Shown here: positions 1 to 8,805 of the stretch, in pieces
How positions within the stretch are numbered: the first letter of the stretch is position 1
Layout of the letters: every line of letters starts with the position of its first letter
Assembly: GCA_052174475.1 (NCBI GenBank)
Contig: JBQMRO010000042.1
Coordinates: forward strand, 148,455-212,454
Source of the DNA: Arsenophonus sp052174475
GTDB lineage: Bacteria; Pseudomonadota; Gammaproteobacteria; Enterobacterales; Enterobacteriaceae
Direction of reading: 5' to 3'
DNA length: 64,000 nt
The notes under the pieces: generated by a model
Seen by the model: the letters and a program-made list of their open reading frames with translations, nothing else
Database searches by the model: none
Told to the model about the DNA's origin: nothing
Translations under genes and position numbers: made by a program

Positions 1-593
1 TGCTACTAAAATTAACGCTAATAAAATGATCATCTTCCATTTTTGGAAAGATGAGAATATTACGCATATTTAATTTGGTATTATTACCTAACTGCTAAAT
101 TAATAAACTATAAGTCAGTTAGTTTTATTAAACTTAAATAACTATTTACAATCATTATTGTTTTTGTACTAATACGGTTAAGGAATTCTAGAGCAATTAG
201 AATTTCTGGATTTTAATTTGTTTTACTTCTGGAAGTGAAGCATAAAATTGCATTACAGATTATAATCTGTTCAACAGAAAGTTGATGGGAAATTAACGGC
301 TATAAAAGGAGATAGCGAGCCAGCATATTATCCAGCACTAATATGCTGGACTCATCGCATTAGGATCGTTGAATGAAATAGACCAAGTAATGGTACTTAA
401 ATTTGCTAATAAATTCCAACGCATTTCGCTTTAAAAAAGCTAAATGATATCCGTTTTTTGTTCAATTTTATCAATTAAATAGTGACGGAAGTCACTGGGA
501 TTAATAAGCAATACTAGCGTCGTTAACCCTGCTAAGATAGCCAGGGTCAGGATAGTTAATGTGGTTAGAAATAGTTCTATCCACAGTCTCCAT
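1..593 (-). pseudogene. asmA: asmA pseudogene, 5' part (runs off the window edge)
   Basis: On the minus strand, just downstream of dcd as in E. coli, the decayed translation reads FLTTLTILTLAILAGL, then LVLLINPSDFRHYLIDKIEQ. This matches the N-terminal membrane anchor of AsmA. Further in, RWNLLANLS and NDPNAMSPAY can still be matched loosely, with many stops and shifts. AsmA is an inner-membrane-anchored envelope protein of the AsmA-like lipid-transport family. The ATG would be near 593-591, but the frame is already shifted a few codons later. Identification rests on the N-terminus plus synteny. Confidence 0.75.
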
Positions 594-783
594 CAAATAT
601 ACCCTAAACAACTAATTAATAATTTCATCTTTATATAGCTTTTTCTATAAACTAGAATAATATAATTACATTTAATGTAGCCTGATTTCAGAAAAATACC
701 GAGTTAATTAACTTAATATATTATAACTTATGAGTATTTTACTATCTTCACTAATCTTATTCTTCTCATTGTTGCGAACATTA

Positions 784-1329
784 TTAATTTTTATATTTTG
801 CGTTCTGACGACGATTATATGGGCGATCAGCTGAACCGGATAAAGTTTCAAAACTTAATGCGCCAATAACCATGCCAGGTCGTAATGCTAATGGCAATTT
901 GCCTGAATTATAAAACTCCAGCACGATCTGACCGCACCAACCGGGATCAATACGGTGAGCAGTAACATGCACCATTAATCCCAAGCGAGCAAGAGAAGAA
1001 CGACCATCAAGCCAACCAAGAATATTATCAGGTAAAGTAACTGATTCTAAAGTGACCGCCAATACTAATTCACCAGGATGTAAAAAAAACGCATCATTAT
1101 GGCTTAAAATAATTTCATCGCTTATTACTCGATCCAATGCAGCATTAATTTCATTTTTTTGCCCACTAAGATTGATATAAGGTGAAGTATATCCCTGAAA
1201 TACTTGGAATTTATTACCTAAACAAATATCAACTGTTGCTCCATTAATTCGTTCAATTGATGGGCGTGGTTCAATAATTAATTTCTTTTCATTAAGCCAT
1301 ATAACTATATCACGGTCGCAAAGTCGCAT
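784..1329 (-). CDS. dcd: dCTP deaminase (C-terminal tail lost)
   Basis: Deaminates dCTP to dUTP, feeding dTMP synthesis in the cytosol. The 181 residues align end to end with enterobacterial Dcd (about 193 aa). Visible family signatures are RINGATVDICLGNKF, the LDGRSSLARLGLMVHVTAHR block and IVLEFYNSGKLPLALRPG, which carries the catalytic Glu of the E-F-Y-N motif. The start ATG at 1329 has GGAGATAG just upstream and lies 32 nt after udk, so the two are probably co-transcribed. The protein stops after AKYKN. The missing 12 residues are still legible downstream, with Gln codons turned into TAA (see findings). That tail is a flexible active-site lid in the family, so activity is probably kept. 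Confidence 0.97.
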   Translation of the reverse strand: MRLCDRDIVIWLNEKKLIIEPRPSIERINGATVDICLGNKFQVFQGYTSPYINLSGQKNEINAALDRVISDEIILSHNDAFFLHPGELVLAVTLESVTLPDNILGWLDGRSSLARLGLMVHVTAHRIDPGWCGQIVLEFYNSGKLPLALRPGMVIGALSFETLSGSADRPYNRRQNAKYKN

Positions 1330-1361
1330 CTTCTATCTCCTTGTGAGAGTTGCTAATCTAT

Positions 1362-2018
1362 TTATAGATGATTACTGGCAGAACAAAACTCCTCTATTTT
1401 AGCTTTTAGAATATCAATCGCCACCCGATTTTTTCCGCCACGAGGGACAATAATATCTGCATATTGTTTCGATGGCTCAATAAATTGGAGAAACATTGGA
1501 CGAACTGTTTTAGTATATTGTTCAATAACAGAATCTAACGTTCGCTCTCGTTCATTAACATCTCGTTTAATTCTTCTTACTAAGCAAATATCCAGTGGCG
1601 TATCAACATAAATGGAAAAATCCATATTCTTACGTAATCGCTTATCAGTTAATAATAAAATACCTTCAATAATGATAACTTTTTTAGGCTGAAAAAAAAA
1701 TGTTACGCGCTTACGCGTATGCTGAGTATAATCGTATTGTGGTAGATTAATACCTTTTCCTGTCTTCAACAATTGAAGATGATGAAAAAGCAGATCATGA
1801 TCCATTGAGTTTGGATGGTCGTAGTTTACTTTCACCCGTTCTTCAATTGGAATATTATATTGATCTCGATAGTAACAATCCTCAGTAATCACACCAATAT
1901 TGTGGTCACCAACTTGATTACGTAGTTCATTATAAAGCGTTTTTGCAATAAGACTTTTACCCGATGCTGAAGCACCTGATATACCTACAATAGCGCAGTT
2001 ATGTGCTGGATCAGCCAT
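1362..2018 (-). CDS. udk: Uridine kinase
   Basis: Phosphorylates uridine and cytidine to UMP and CMP (pyrimidine salvage, cytosol). The 218 residues are close to the usual 213. The P-loop GASASGKS is at residues 15-22. Other family blocks are ITEDCYYRDQ, NYDHPNSMDHD, the lid region RRIKRDVNERERT and the near-universal KQYADIIVPRGGKNRVAIDILK. It is upstream of dcd in the same direction, an order kept in enterobacteria. It appears fully intact and suggests continued reliance on nucleoside salvage. Confidence 0.97.
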   Translation of the reverse strand: MADPAHNCAIVGISGASASGKSLIAKTLYNELRNQVGDHNIGVITEDCYYRDQYNIPIEERVKVNYDHPNSMDHDLLFHHLQLLKTGKGINLPQYDYTQHTRKRVTFFFQPKKVIIIEGILLLTDKRLRKNMDFSIYVDTPLDICLVRRIKRDVNERERTLDSVIEQYTKTVRPMFLQFIEPSKQYADIIVPRGGKNRVAIDILKAKIEEFCSASNHL

Positions 2019-2150
2019 TTTAAATAACCTAAATTTGAATAAAAGGAATTAATATAATTAAATATTATAAGCGAAAGAATTATAAGGGGTTATTTTAGTA
2101 TCTTCCAGCATTTATAATTAAGTCTAACTAATTTTTATAATAAGACCTAA
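2019..2150. other. udk upstream region, no gene seen
   Basis: A short AT-rich spacer between the udk start and the left end of the first IS481 remnant. It presumably holds the udk-dcd promoter, but I could not pick a convincing -35/-10 pair. Confidence 0.4.
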
Positions 2151-2809
2151 CTGTTTGCTCCAGAATTATTATATATATCCTTTTTACACAGTTCTATTCA
2201 TAGAAAAGAGGCTACTCTGGATATAGTTGAGGGTAAAATATTATTATGTTCCCTATTTAGGCAAACATAACATCTAAAATCAGAGTTAATCTTAATGTTA
2301 AGACAGAGAGAACTCTTACCTCTAATTTAGCTAAGCGTTATGGCATATCCTAAACTTATCTTTCCTAAAGGGAAAAAGAAGATCATGTTGATGATCGCGA
2401 TCATATTCCTCATTGTTTGCCGATAATGCTGTCGTCTGCTCAGGAAGACCTAGTGTTTTCCTGCAAAAACTTTTTCTCTCTTTCCACGATATGCTAGAAA
2501 TCCTATACAAATTCCTGAACGCTGTGTTGATCTCTATTTAGCTTAAAATGCTGTTTATATAGATACAGAAATGAGATTTTGCGTAAAATAAGGCAGGAAG
2601 TATACAAAGCCAGAATCTAAAAGCGTTTAAAAGTTACGAGTCTATTTATCTATACGTAGATGTGAAATATCTTCCGCGAATGTTAAATAAAACTTCACGA
2701 CGTTATATTTTCGTATGCATAAGATCTCGACGCTCTCTCTATGGGTTTTTATCCGTCTTCAGAAGGTAGGACAACTATTGGGTATGAGAACAAGGGCGCA
2801 GCTACACTC

Positions 2810-3095
2810 CTTTTAGGACGTTCATGATCTAAATACTGTTTATACTCTGCGACATGTTAATTTTTAGGAATTAATCTAGATGAATCAGAAGAAATCTTCT
2901 AGAAAGTATAAACTAGATAAATTAGGAAATTAATATGAGACTTCATATGTTACGCCGTCTGTTTTATCCAAAGTGTTTTATGATCTCTCTTTCCTAAAAT
3001 GAATGATGACAGACTAACTGATTTTCATGTACTTAAAAATAGACTATATAGCAATGCCTCTGAACTTACCCCTAAATTTTGGACATGCAGTATAT
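2810..3095. repeat. Unidentified repeat R1, copy 1
   Basis: This segment is the inverted counterpart of 22880-23095. Shared runs include GCAGAGTATAAACAGTA against GCAGAATATAAAACAGTA, and matching CTTTGGATAAA/CTTTGGGTAAA blocks. In both places it sits inside an IS481 remnant in the same orientation relative to that element. At 22.9 kb it is contiguous with an IS91-type transposase remnant, so it may be one end of the IS91 unit. No protein was recognised. Confidence 0.45.
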
Positions 3096-3103
3096 TATTT
3101 ACT

Positions 3104-4476
3104 GAGTTATTCTTATTTTTGGTGTATTGAATTTTCAAGATGGTAGCGTGTATCATGCCTGATTAATTTCATGAATGATTTTAACAAAAGAGAAATGATA
3201 TACTATAAAAGTCTACCCTATAGATATTCGTAAAATCAGATATTATCTTATCCATTTGATAAACTCATTCATAGTGCTACTATGGCATCTGATAGCGCTG
3301 TTCTTGAGATTGAGATCAAAGCCATGGTTGTAACAAGATATTAAAGGCAATTTATCAACAGGCGTATGCTGTCTTTCATAATGGCTATTTACCACAGAAA
3401 ACCATATAAATTGCTATTGGCGATATTGAGATTAAAGCGCCTAAGGTTAAATCGCAGCAGCAACGGAATATTCTTCAACAATTCGTTTCTGACATGGATT
3501 TTATACCTGTTAGGTTATTGTTAACCATCAGTGATTTCAAGAAGTTATAGAGCGCTTCTCGGTGAAAAAGCACATGTGGTTCCCCTTTCCTATGGGGTTA
3601 TCAGCAGATTGAAACAGTAATGCCTTAAAGAGCCATTAGCAATGGCGATTGTATAATTTAAGCGATATGCGCTATATTTATTTCTTTGTCGATGATATAC
3701 GCTATCTGCTGTCAAGCAAGATGATCGTCTTTACCTACTAGTAATTCGGCAATATTGCCGATTGCCGTAAAGGAGCTAGTTGCAGTCAAAAAATGCTTAT
3801 CGAGAGTTATAGGCAAACTGAGTATAATTTTAAATGACCGGTAAGCGCTGGGTTTTACCGTATTTTACAGGATTGCTACGGAATCCGATGCCTTTGTTTT
3901 TTTTGAATGTAATGGCAAAGATATTCCCGGAAATGTAGCGATAACGTTGTTGGGTACACAAAATAACTGATGCGCTAGCTTCATATCCAAAAAGGAATGA
4001 AGCAAAAGTTAAAGGTGAGCTGCGAAGAAGGAGAAGGAGAAGGAGAAGGAGGTTATGGCTAGCAGAGGAGGATCCCTGATGTCACTAATAAAGCCTTTGA
4101 TGCTTTCAGAAAGATTTTTAGCAAAGTGTATCCTGAATCGATGAAGGAGCTGTAGAAAGATCAAGAAAAATAGCTGCTATTCTATGCCTTCCTGTCAGCT
4201 GCACTTGGCGTCATAATAACGACGAATCCGATTTTAAATCAGCTTTTACGACAGCGAGGCTATGAATCTGACACGTAAATCGCTATAGTTCAAAAATAAT
4301 CCTTTGAATGGTATTTAAGTTGTTCCCGTCTGATAAGAAAAGCTAAAACCGGCTAAAAAAGGTTTTACCTTTAACTTCTGGTGCTAAACAAGATCTAATT
4401 AAGAATAAAAAAAAGATTTATAAAACATCAGAGTGGGGGAAAGCCCTAGCCGTCCATATACCAGATTTCTTAACAG
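3104..4476 (+). mobile_element. IS256-family remnant a, full length, decayed
   Basis: Full-length but dead IS256 (mutator-type) element. The left end AGTTATTCTTATTTTTGGTGTA and the right end TATACCAGATTTCTTAACAG are imperfect inverted repeats shared by all copies here. The decayed translation shows family blocks: NGYLPQ, GDIEIKAPKVKS, YIYFFVDDIRY, ELVAVEDAYRES-like, and near 4215 the NTNPIL... block corresponding to TNPIES..TVRLR. It is inserted in IS481 remnant 1. A GAAGGA x4 microsatellite has arisen within it at 4027-4050. Confidence 0.85.
4027..4050 (+). repeat. (GAAGGA)x4 microsatellite inside IS256 a
   Basis: Four exact GAAGGA hexamers. The equivalent place in other IS256 copies (for example around 11410) has a single GGGAGG-like motif, so the repeat is a local slippage expansion. 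Confidence 0.9.
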
Positions 4477-4640
4477 CTCTAATTCTGATTAATAGCTTAA
4501 GATAATTCTACATGATATATTGATCTGTAAAATCAGGAATTATCCTAATCACTATTAGGTAGTAAAATTCCATTGCAGTTTATGAAATATTAGTTTCAAG
4601 TTAAACAAGACAAATATCCTGATTGTTCTACTTAAGAGAG

Positions 4641-4885
4641 AGAAAGACAGAATAGTTGATATTAGGTTTCCTATTACCAGATAAAGATAGAATAAGTAAA
4701 AAGCGCATAAATATTATCAACCAATATAAAGTATTTGTTGAAAACAACATAAATACTAGCCATATAAACAAAACATACTGACTAATAATTAATTAGTTTA
4801 ATTTGGTAGGATAGTGTTGATCGATGGAATTAAAAATAGCAATAATTTGTTATTTTTATTTTTATTTATTGTGTTGATTAACAAT
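4641..4885. other. Spacer without recognisable gene
   Basis: AT-rich DNA between the IS481 tail and the displaced end of metG. I see no coding or RNA signature. Confidence 0.4.
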
Positions 4886-5433
4886 CTATTTTACTTTCAA
4901 TACCAGGATTTGGCTCCTGTATCTGAACTTAATAGAAAATATCTTTATTACCAGGACCGATGGTTTAATATCATTCCTTTGTATACCAAAATGGATTTTT
5001 CTTGGTGCTAAATTAGCGATTAAGCGCGTTAAGCAGCCTTCAGGTACTTTCGGATCAGGATATACTGTACGAATTACCAGAAAACTTATCAATTCTTATT
5101 GAATTGGCTTTCATGACAGCGATGGTAGACGAATCCGAGGCACGAAAAGCACTGTAGTTCAAAAATAACTATTTCAATGGTATTTAAGTTGTCTCATCTG
5201 CTTAGAAATAGTTGGATTGGCTAAGAGGATTTGATTTGCTGACCATGCTAGTAAACAACGTCCAGCTACCTAAATCTAATTATAGTTTTAGTAGTTTATT
5301 GAAGTTGTAGCCTTCGATTAAATTATCTAATTTAATTAGAGCAAGTTGTAAGTTTGCTTTGTGGAAATCATTAAAACTGATTGCATCTTGGATAGATTCC
5401 AGAGTCTTGTTGCTTTAGTCATCGCAAGTATCG
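4886..5433 (-). pseudogene. metG: metG C-terminal tRNA-binding domain, broken remnant
   Basis: Downstream of the metG stop the C-terminal domain of methionyl-tRNA synthetase is still legible in two pieces. At about 5410-5285, in another frame, it reads ESIQDAISFNDFHKANLQLA, matching the DPIQ..ITFDDFAKVDLRVA stretch. At 5092-4886 it reads IRTVYPDPKVPEG, LIANLAPRKIHFGI and the original C-terminal end with its own stop. Between them (about 5090-5285, plus strand) lies a 3' scrap of IS256. The C-terminal dimerisation/tRNA-binding appendix has therefore been severed from the enzyme. Confidence 0.9.
5090..5285 (+). mobile_element. IS256 3' fragment (b) inside metG tail
   Basis: About 190 bp match the 3' part of the other IS256 copies: AATTCTTATTGAATTGG (the PIES-coding region), GTAGTTCAAAAATAACTATTTCAATGGTATTTAAGTTG, then GGCTAAGAGGATTTGATTTGCTGACC. 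The left part of the element is gone. It separates two pieces of the metG C-terminal domain. Confidence 0.8.
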
Positions 5434-7083
5434 TTATATTTTCCTAGATGCCGCTAACATAGCGATTATATCGTTCATTTTAACTCGTTGAAATAAGGTT
5501 TTAAATGGCGTAATTTCCTTATTTAACAAAGGTTTGTTAATATCATCCCAGTTAAGTGAAATATTTAAAAAAGTTTCTGTTCGGCTCGTTAGTCCCGGCA
5601 ATATAGGTTTTAAATAAGTCATTAGCACGCGAAATAAATTGATACCCATAGAACAAATATCATGTAAATCTTGCTCACGGCCTTCTTGATTAGCAACTAC
5701 CCAGGGTGCTTGTTTATTGATATAACGATTAGCTAGATCGGCAAGTAACATAATTTCACAAATCGCCTTGTTGTATTCACGATGACAAAATTGTTGAGCA
5801 ATTTTGTCAGCTGCGGCAATGAATTGCTGGTAAAGCTCAGGATCTGCAAGGCGTGATGATAATTTACCATGAAAGCGTTTATTGATAAATCCAATATTGC
5901 GGGCTGCAATGTTTACGACTTTATTAACGATGTCGCTATTTACCCTTCGAATAAAATCTTTTAAGTTGAGATCAATATCATTAATGCGAGAAGAAAGCTT
6001 AGCGGCATAATAGTAACGTAAACAATCAGAATCCATTTGATCTAAATAGGCGCGCGCGGTAATAAAAGTACCCCGCGATTTGGACATTTTTGCGCCATTA
6101 ACGGTTATATAACCATGAACAAAGATATTGGTAGGTTTACGATAACCACTACCTTCTAATATCGCTGGCCAAAATAGACTATGGAAGTAGATAATATCTT
6201 TGCCAATAAAGTGGTAAAGATCAGCAGTAGAATCTTTGTGCCAATAACTATCAAAATCAATATTAGGCTGTTTGTTACATAAATTTTTGAATGTTCCCAT
6301 ATAACCAATTGGTGCATCTAACCAGACGTAAAAGTATTTGGCATGCTCGTTAGGAATTTCAAAACCAAAGTATGGAGCATCACGAGTGATATCCCATTGT
6401 TGTAAACCCACTTCAAACCACTCTTGCATTTTATTTGCTACTTGTGGTTCTAAAGCTCCTGAGTGTATCCAAGTTTGAAGCATATTACTAAATGCAGGTA
6501 AATCAAAGAAAAAATGCTCTGTTTCACGTATTTCAGGCGTTGCACCAGAAATCACCGAGTAAGGATTGATAAGTTCTGTTGGGTTATAAGTTGTGCTACA
6601 GACTTCACAATTATCACCGTATTGATCAGCGGTTTGGCATTTTGGGCAACTTCCTTTAACAAGGCGATCTGATAGAAACATACCATGTTTAAGATCATAA
6701 AGTTGCGATATTGTCTTCTTTTTGATATAGCCACTCTTTTTTAGAGTTAAATAAATTTGTTCAGATAATGTTTTATTTTCAATGCTATGAGTTGAATGAT
6801 AATTATCGTAACTGGTAGCAAAGTCAGAAAGATCGTGTTGATGCTCTTGATTTACTTTACTAATAATTTCCTCAGGTGTTATACCTAATTGCTGAGCTTT
6901 TAGCATAATTGGTGTGCCATGGGCATCATCAGCACAAATAAAGTAAACCTGTTTGCCGCGCATTCGTTGATAACGAACCCAAATATCGGCCTGAATATGC
7001 TCTAACATATGGCCAAGGTGCATTGAACCGTTAGCATAAGGTAATGCACAGGTTACTAAAAGTTTTTTTGCAACTTGAGGCAT
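5434..7083 (-). CDS. metG: Methionyl-tRNA synthetase, core only
   Basis: Class I synthetase charging tRNA-Met. The 549 residues cover the catalytic Rossmann fold and the anticodon-binding helical domain. The HIGH-type motif is HLGHMLEH near residue 22. The zinc knuckle is CPKC...CEVC near 142-161, and KMSKSRG is the KMSKS loop near 333. E. coli MetG has 677 residues; the missing part is the C-terminal EMAP-like dimerisation domain, whose remains lie downstream. The roughly 547-551-residue E. coli core is known to be active as a monomer, so this truncated protein is probably functional. The start at 7083 faces the divergent mrp remnant, as in E. coli. Confidence 0.96.
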   Translation of the reverse strand: MPQVAKKLLVTCALPYANGSMHLGHMLEHIQADIWVRYQRMRGKQVYFICADDAHGTPIMLKAQQLGITPEEIISKVNQEHQHDLSDFATSYDNYHSTHSIENKTLSEQIYLTLKKSGYIKKKTISQLYDLKHGMFLSDRLVKGSCPKCQTADQYGDNCEVCSTTYNPTELINPYSVISGATPEIRETEHFFFDLPAFSNMLQTWIHSGALEPQVANKMQEWFEVGLQQWDITRDAPYFGFEIPNEHAKYFYVWLDAPIGYMGTFKNLCNKQPNIDFDSYWHKDSTADLYHFIGKDIIYFHSLFWPAILEGSGYRKPTNIFVHGYITVNGAKMSKSRGTFITARAYLDQMDSDCLRYYYAAKLSSRINDIDLNLKDFIRRVNSDIVNKVVNIAARNIGFINKRFHGKLSSRLADPELYQQFIAAADKIAQQFCHREYNKAICEIMLLADLANRYINKQAPWVVANQEGREQDLHDICSMGINLFRVLMTYLKPILPGLTSRTETFLNISLNWDDINKPLLNKEITPFKTLFQRVKMNDIIAMLAASRKI

Positions 7084-7210
7084 AGTAATAATTTTTTTCC
7101 TATAAAAATTGAATAATAATTTATTATTAACTGATTGCAGTTTTTAGCTAGGCCTGAAAATGACTAATCTATTATTATTTATCGTAATTTTGCTTAATAA
7201 ATGTTAATTT

Positions 7211-7241
7211 ATTAATTTTAATTTTAATTTTAATTTTAATT
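7211..7241. repeat. Short ATTTTA tandem repeat
   Basis: About four to five ATTTTA hexamers in the metG-mrp intergenic region. This looks like a simple AT slippage repeat in what should be the divergent promoter region. Confidence 0.7.
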
Positions 7242-7308
7242 AAATTGCTCTTTAGCATTATATAGTTATTTATTTTTAATAAATTAAAATTAAATAAAAA
7301 AATCATCG

Positions 7309-8367
7309 ATGAATTTAGAATCCTTTAAGCAAATAAAACCTGAATAATTAACTCAACAAGTTGCTGATGTTTTAACATATTTATCATCTGATTTTACAAA
7401 ATAATCTGAACACATTAAAGATATTATATTATTATGTATTTCTTGATGATGTTTTACATATTGAATTAGTGCATGTTTTTGCTAGGTATGTTAACCTCTT
7501 TAAGTTATTAACTGAGTAGCAGACATCACAATTACGAAAATAGATAGTGCATAAGCACTATACTGGAAATTACCTGATAATATCAATATATTATGTAGAG
7601 GAAATAATTTTATTAGTATTAATGCGATCAATAATATTATTGCTGTAACTCTTCAGGTGAAGAAGGGGGTGGTTAGTAATCAATTATTACATTGAATTTA
7701 GCGTTAGCATTATCAGCGGAAAAAGGAGTGAAGGTATATATTCTATATGCTGATATTTATCTTCCTTTATTCAACTACGTTGATAACTAAAATCAGCCTC
7801 CTATATAGGTCCTATATTACCTGTAAACCTATGGAAGCCATAGGTACCTTATGGGTTAACAATTAATCCAATTAGTTATTTGGTTAATGATAATCATGCC
7901 ATGATATGGTGTAATGCAATGCGCTTAGTAAAGCTTTAATAGAAATGTTACAGATATCGAATGGCAAGATTTAGATTATTTAGTAGTTAACATGCCACTT
8001 AGCACTGGTGATGTTCAGTTAATGCTATGACAAAATATACTCGTGATACCGCAGTGATTGTTGTGACTACAACACAGCATATTTGCTTTTTTATTGATTC
8101 GATAAAATACATCGTATGTTTAATAAAATAAAAATACCGGTATTGGGTATTGTTGAAAATATGAGTCTACATATTTGTAGTAATTGTGAGCATTCAAAGC
8201 CTATTTTTGCTCTATGGGCACAAAGATTGCTCAAAAATACAAGTTTTAAACTATTAGATAATGGACACCCGTTACATATTTCTCTGTATGAGAATTTAGA
8301 TCAAGGTCAACCGACAGTAATACGGGATCCAAATGGTAAATTCGCTACTATTTATCGAGTAAAGTAA
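7309..8367 (+). pseudogene. mrp: mrp (apbC) pseudogene
   Basis: Mrp/ApbC is a P-loop ATPase implicated in Fe-S cluster transfer. It is divergent from metG as in E. coli. The 5' two thirds are full of stops, but fragments such as ALALSAEKGVKV, DLDYLVVNMPLSTGDVQL and TRDTAVIVVTTTQHI-like text match the family. The last 83 codons are open and read IPVLGIVENMSLHICSNCEHSKPIF, containing the family's CxxC (C-S-N-C), then PLHISLYENLDQGQPTVI. The Walker A region is destroyed, so this is a pseudogene. Confidence 0.9.
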
Positions 8368-8399
8368 TGAATATTTTTACTCAAAATATACTGGACAGG

Positions 8400-8805
8400 A
8401 AAAAATCTAATTAAAATTGCTTCCTGAGTTATTAAACTAATTTTACATAGATTGCAATTGAGTTTTATTACCTAATATTGATTGACGTAATTTCTGATTA
8501 TACAATCAGATGTATTGATATTAAGTGATCTCAAGCTCTTGAGGAGAATCGAATGATAGCTTTGTAACCCCCACAAAAGCTTCTATATTATTAATTAGAT
8601 CGCTCGATCATTCCATTCCTTTAAGGATGGCATCGACAAGCTAAGTCGATGTTCTGCGTTAATCTCTATACGTAAATGCTCGAATTCATGTTTTCAAGTT
8701 CCTGAACATTTTTATAGACTATAAGGCGGTCTCTAAATTCTTTGCAATTATATCTAAGTACCCGATGTATAGTTATTTGACATGCTAGGTTAAGGTCATG
8801 TCAAA
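8400..8805 (-). mobile_element. IS481-family remnant 2, C-terminal half
   Basis: Reverse-strand copy of the IS481 C-terminal half. Going right to left it holds the TDN/KEF block, the MVERFNG-like block near 8610-8640, the ELEIT-like helix region and the QSVLG.KTPLQ-like region near 8470. At about 8805 it is cut by the IS91-type unit that follows. Confidence 0.75.

Larger units (their letters stand above)
2151..4640 (+). mobile_element. IS481-family remnant 1, split by a repeat and by IS256
   Basis: Forward-strand decayed IS481-type transposase. The N-terminal helix-turn-helix reads TASTLAKRYGISELTVSKW-like, followed by DDVDDRSHTPHCLP. The DDE core starts at ESIYLYVDVKYLP-like text around 2640-2670. 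Around 2810 the element is interrupted by about 280 bp of a second repeat and then by a complete-length IS256 (3104-4476). The C-terminal tail resumes at about 4490-4640. No open frame survives. This is the copy that is not interrupted at the DDR codon. Confidence 0.75.

Noticed and set aside
4814..5011. Plus-strand 65-codon ORF with a hydrophobic start
   Set aside because: It is antisense to the recognisable metG C-terminal remnant, so it is a shadow frame.
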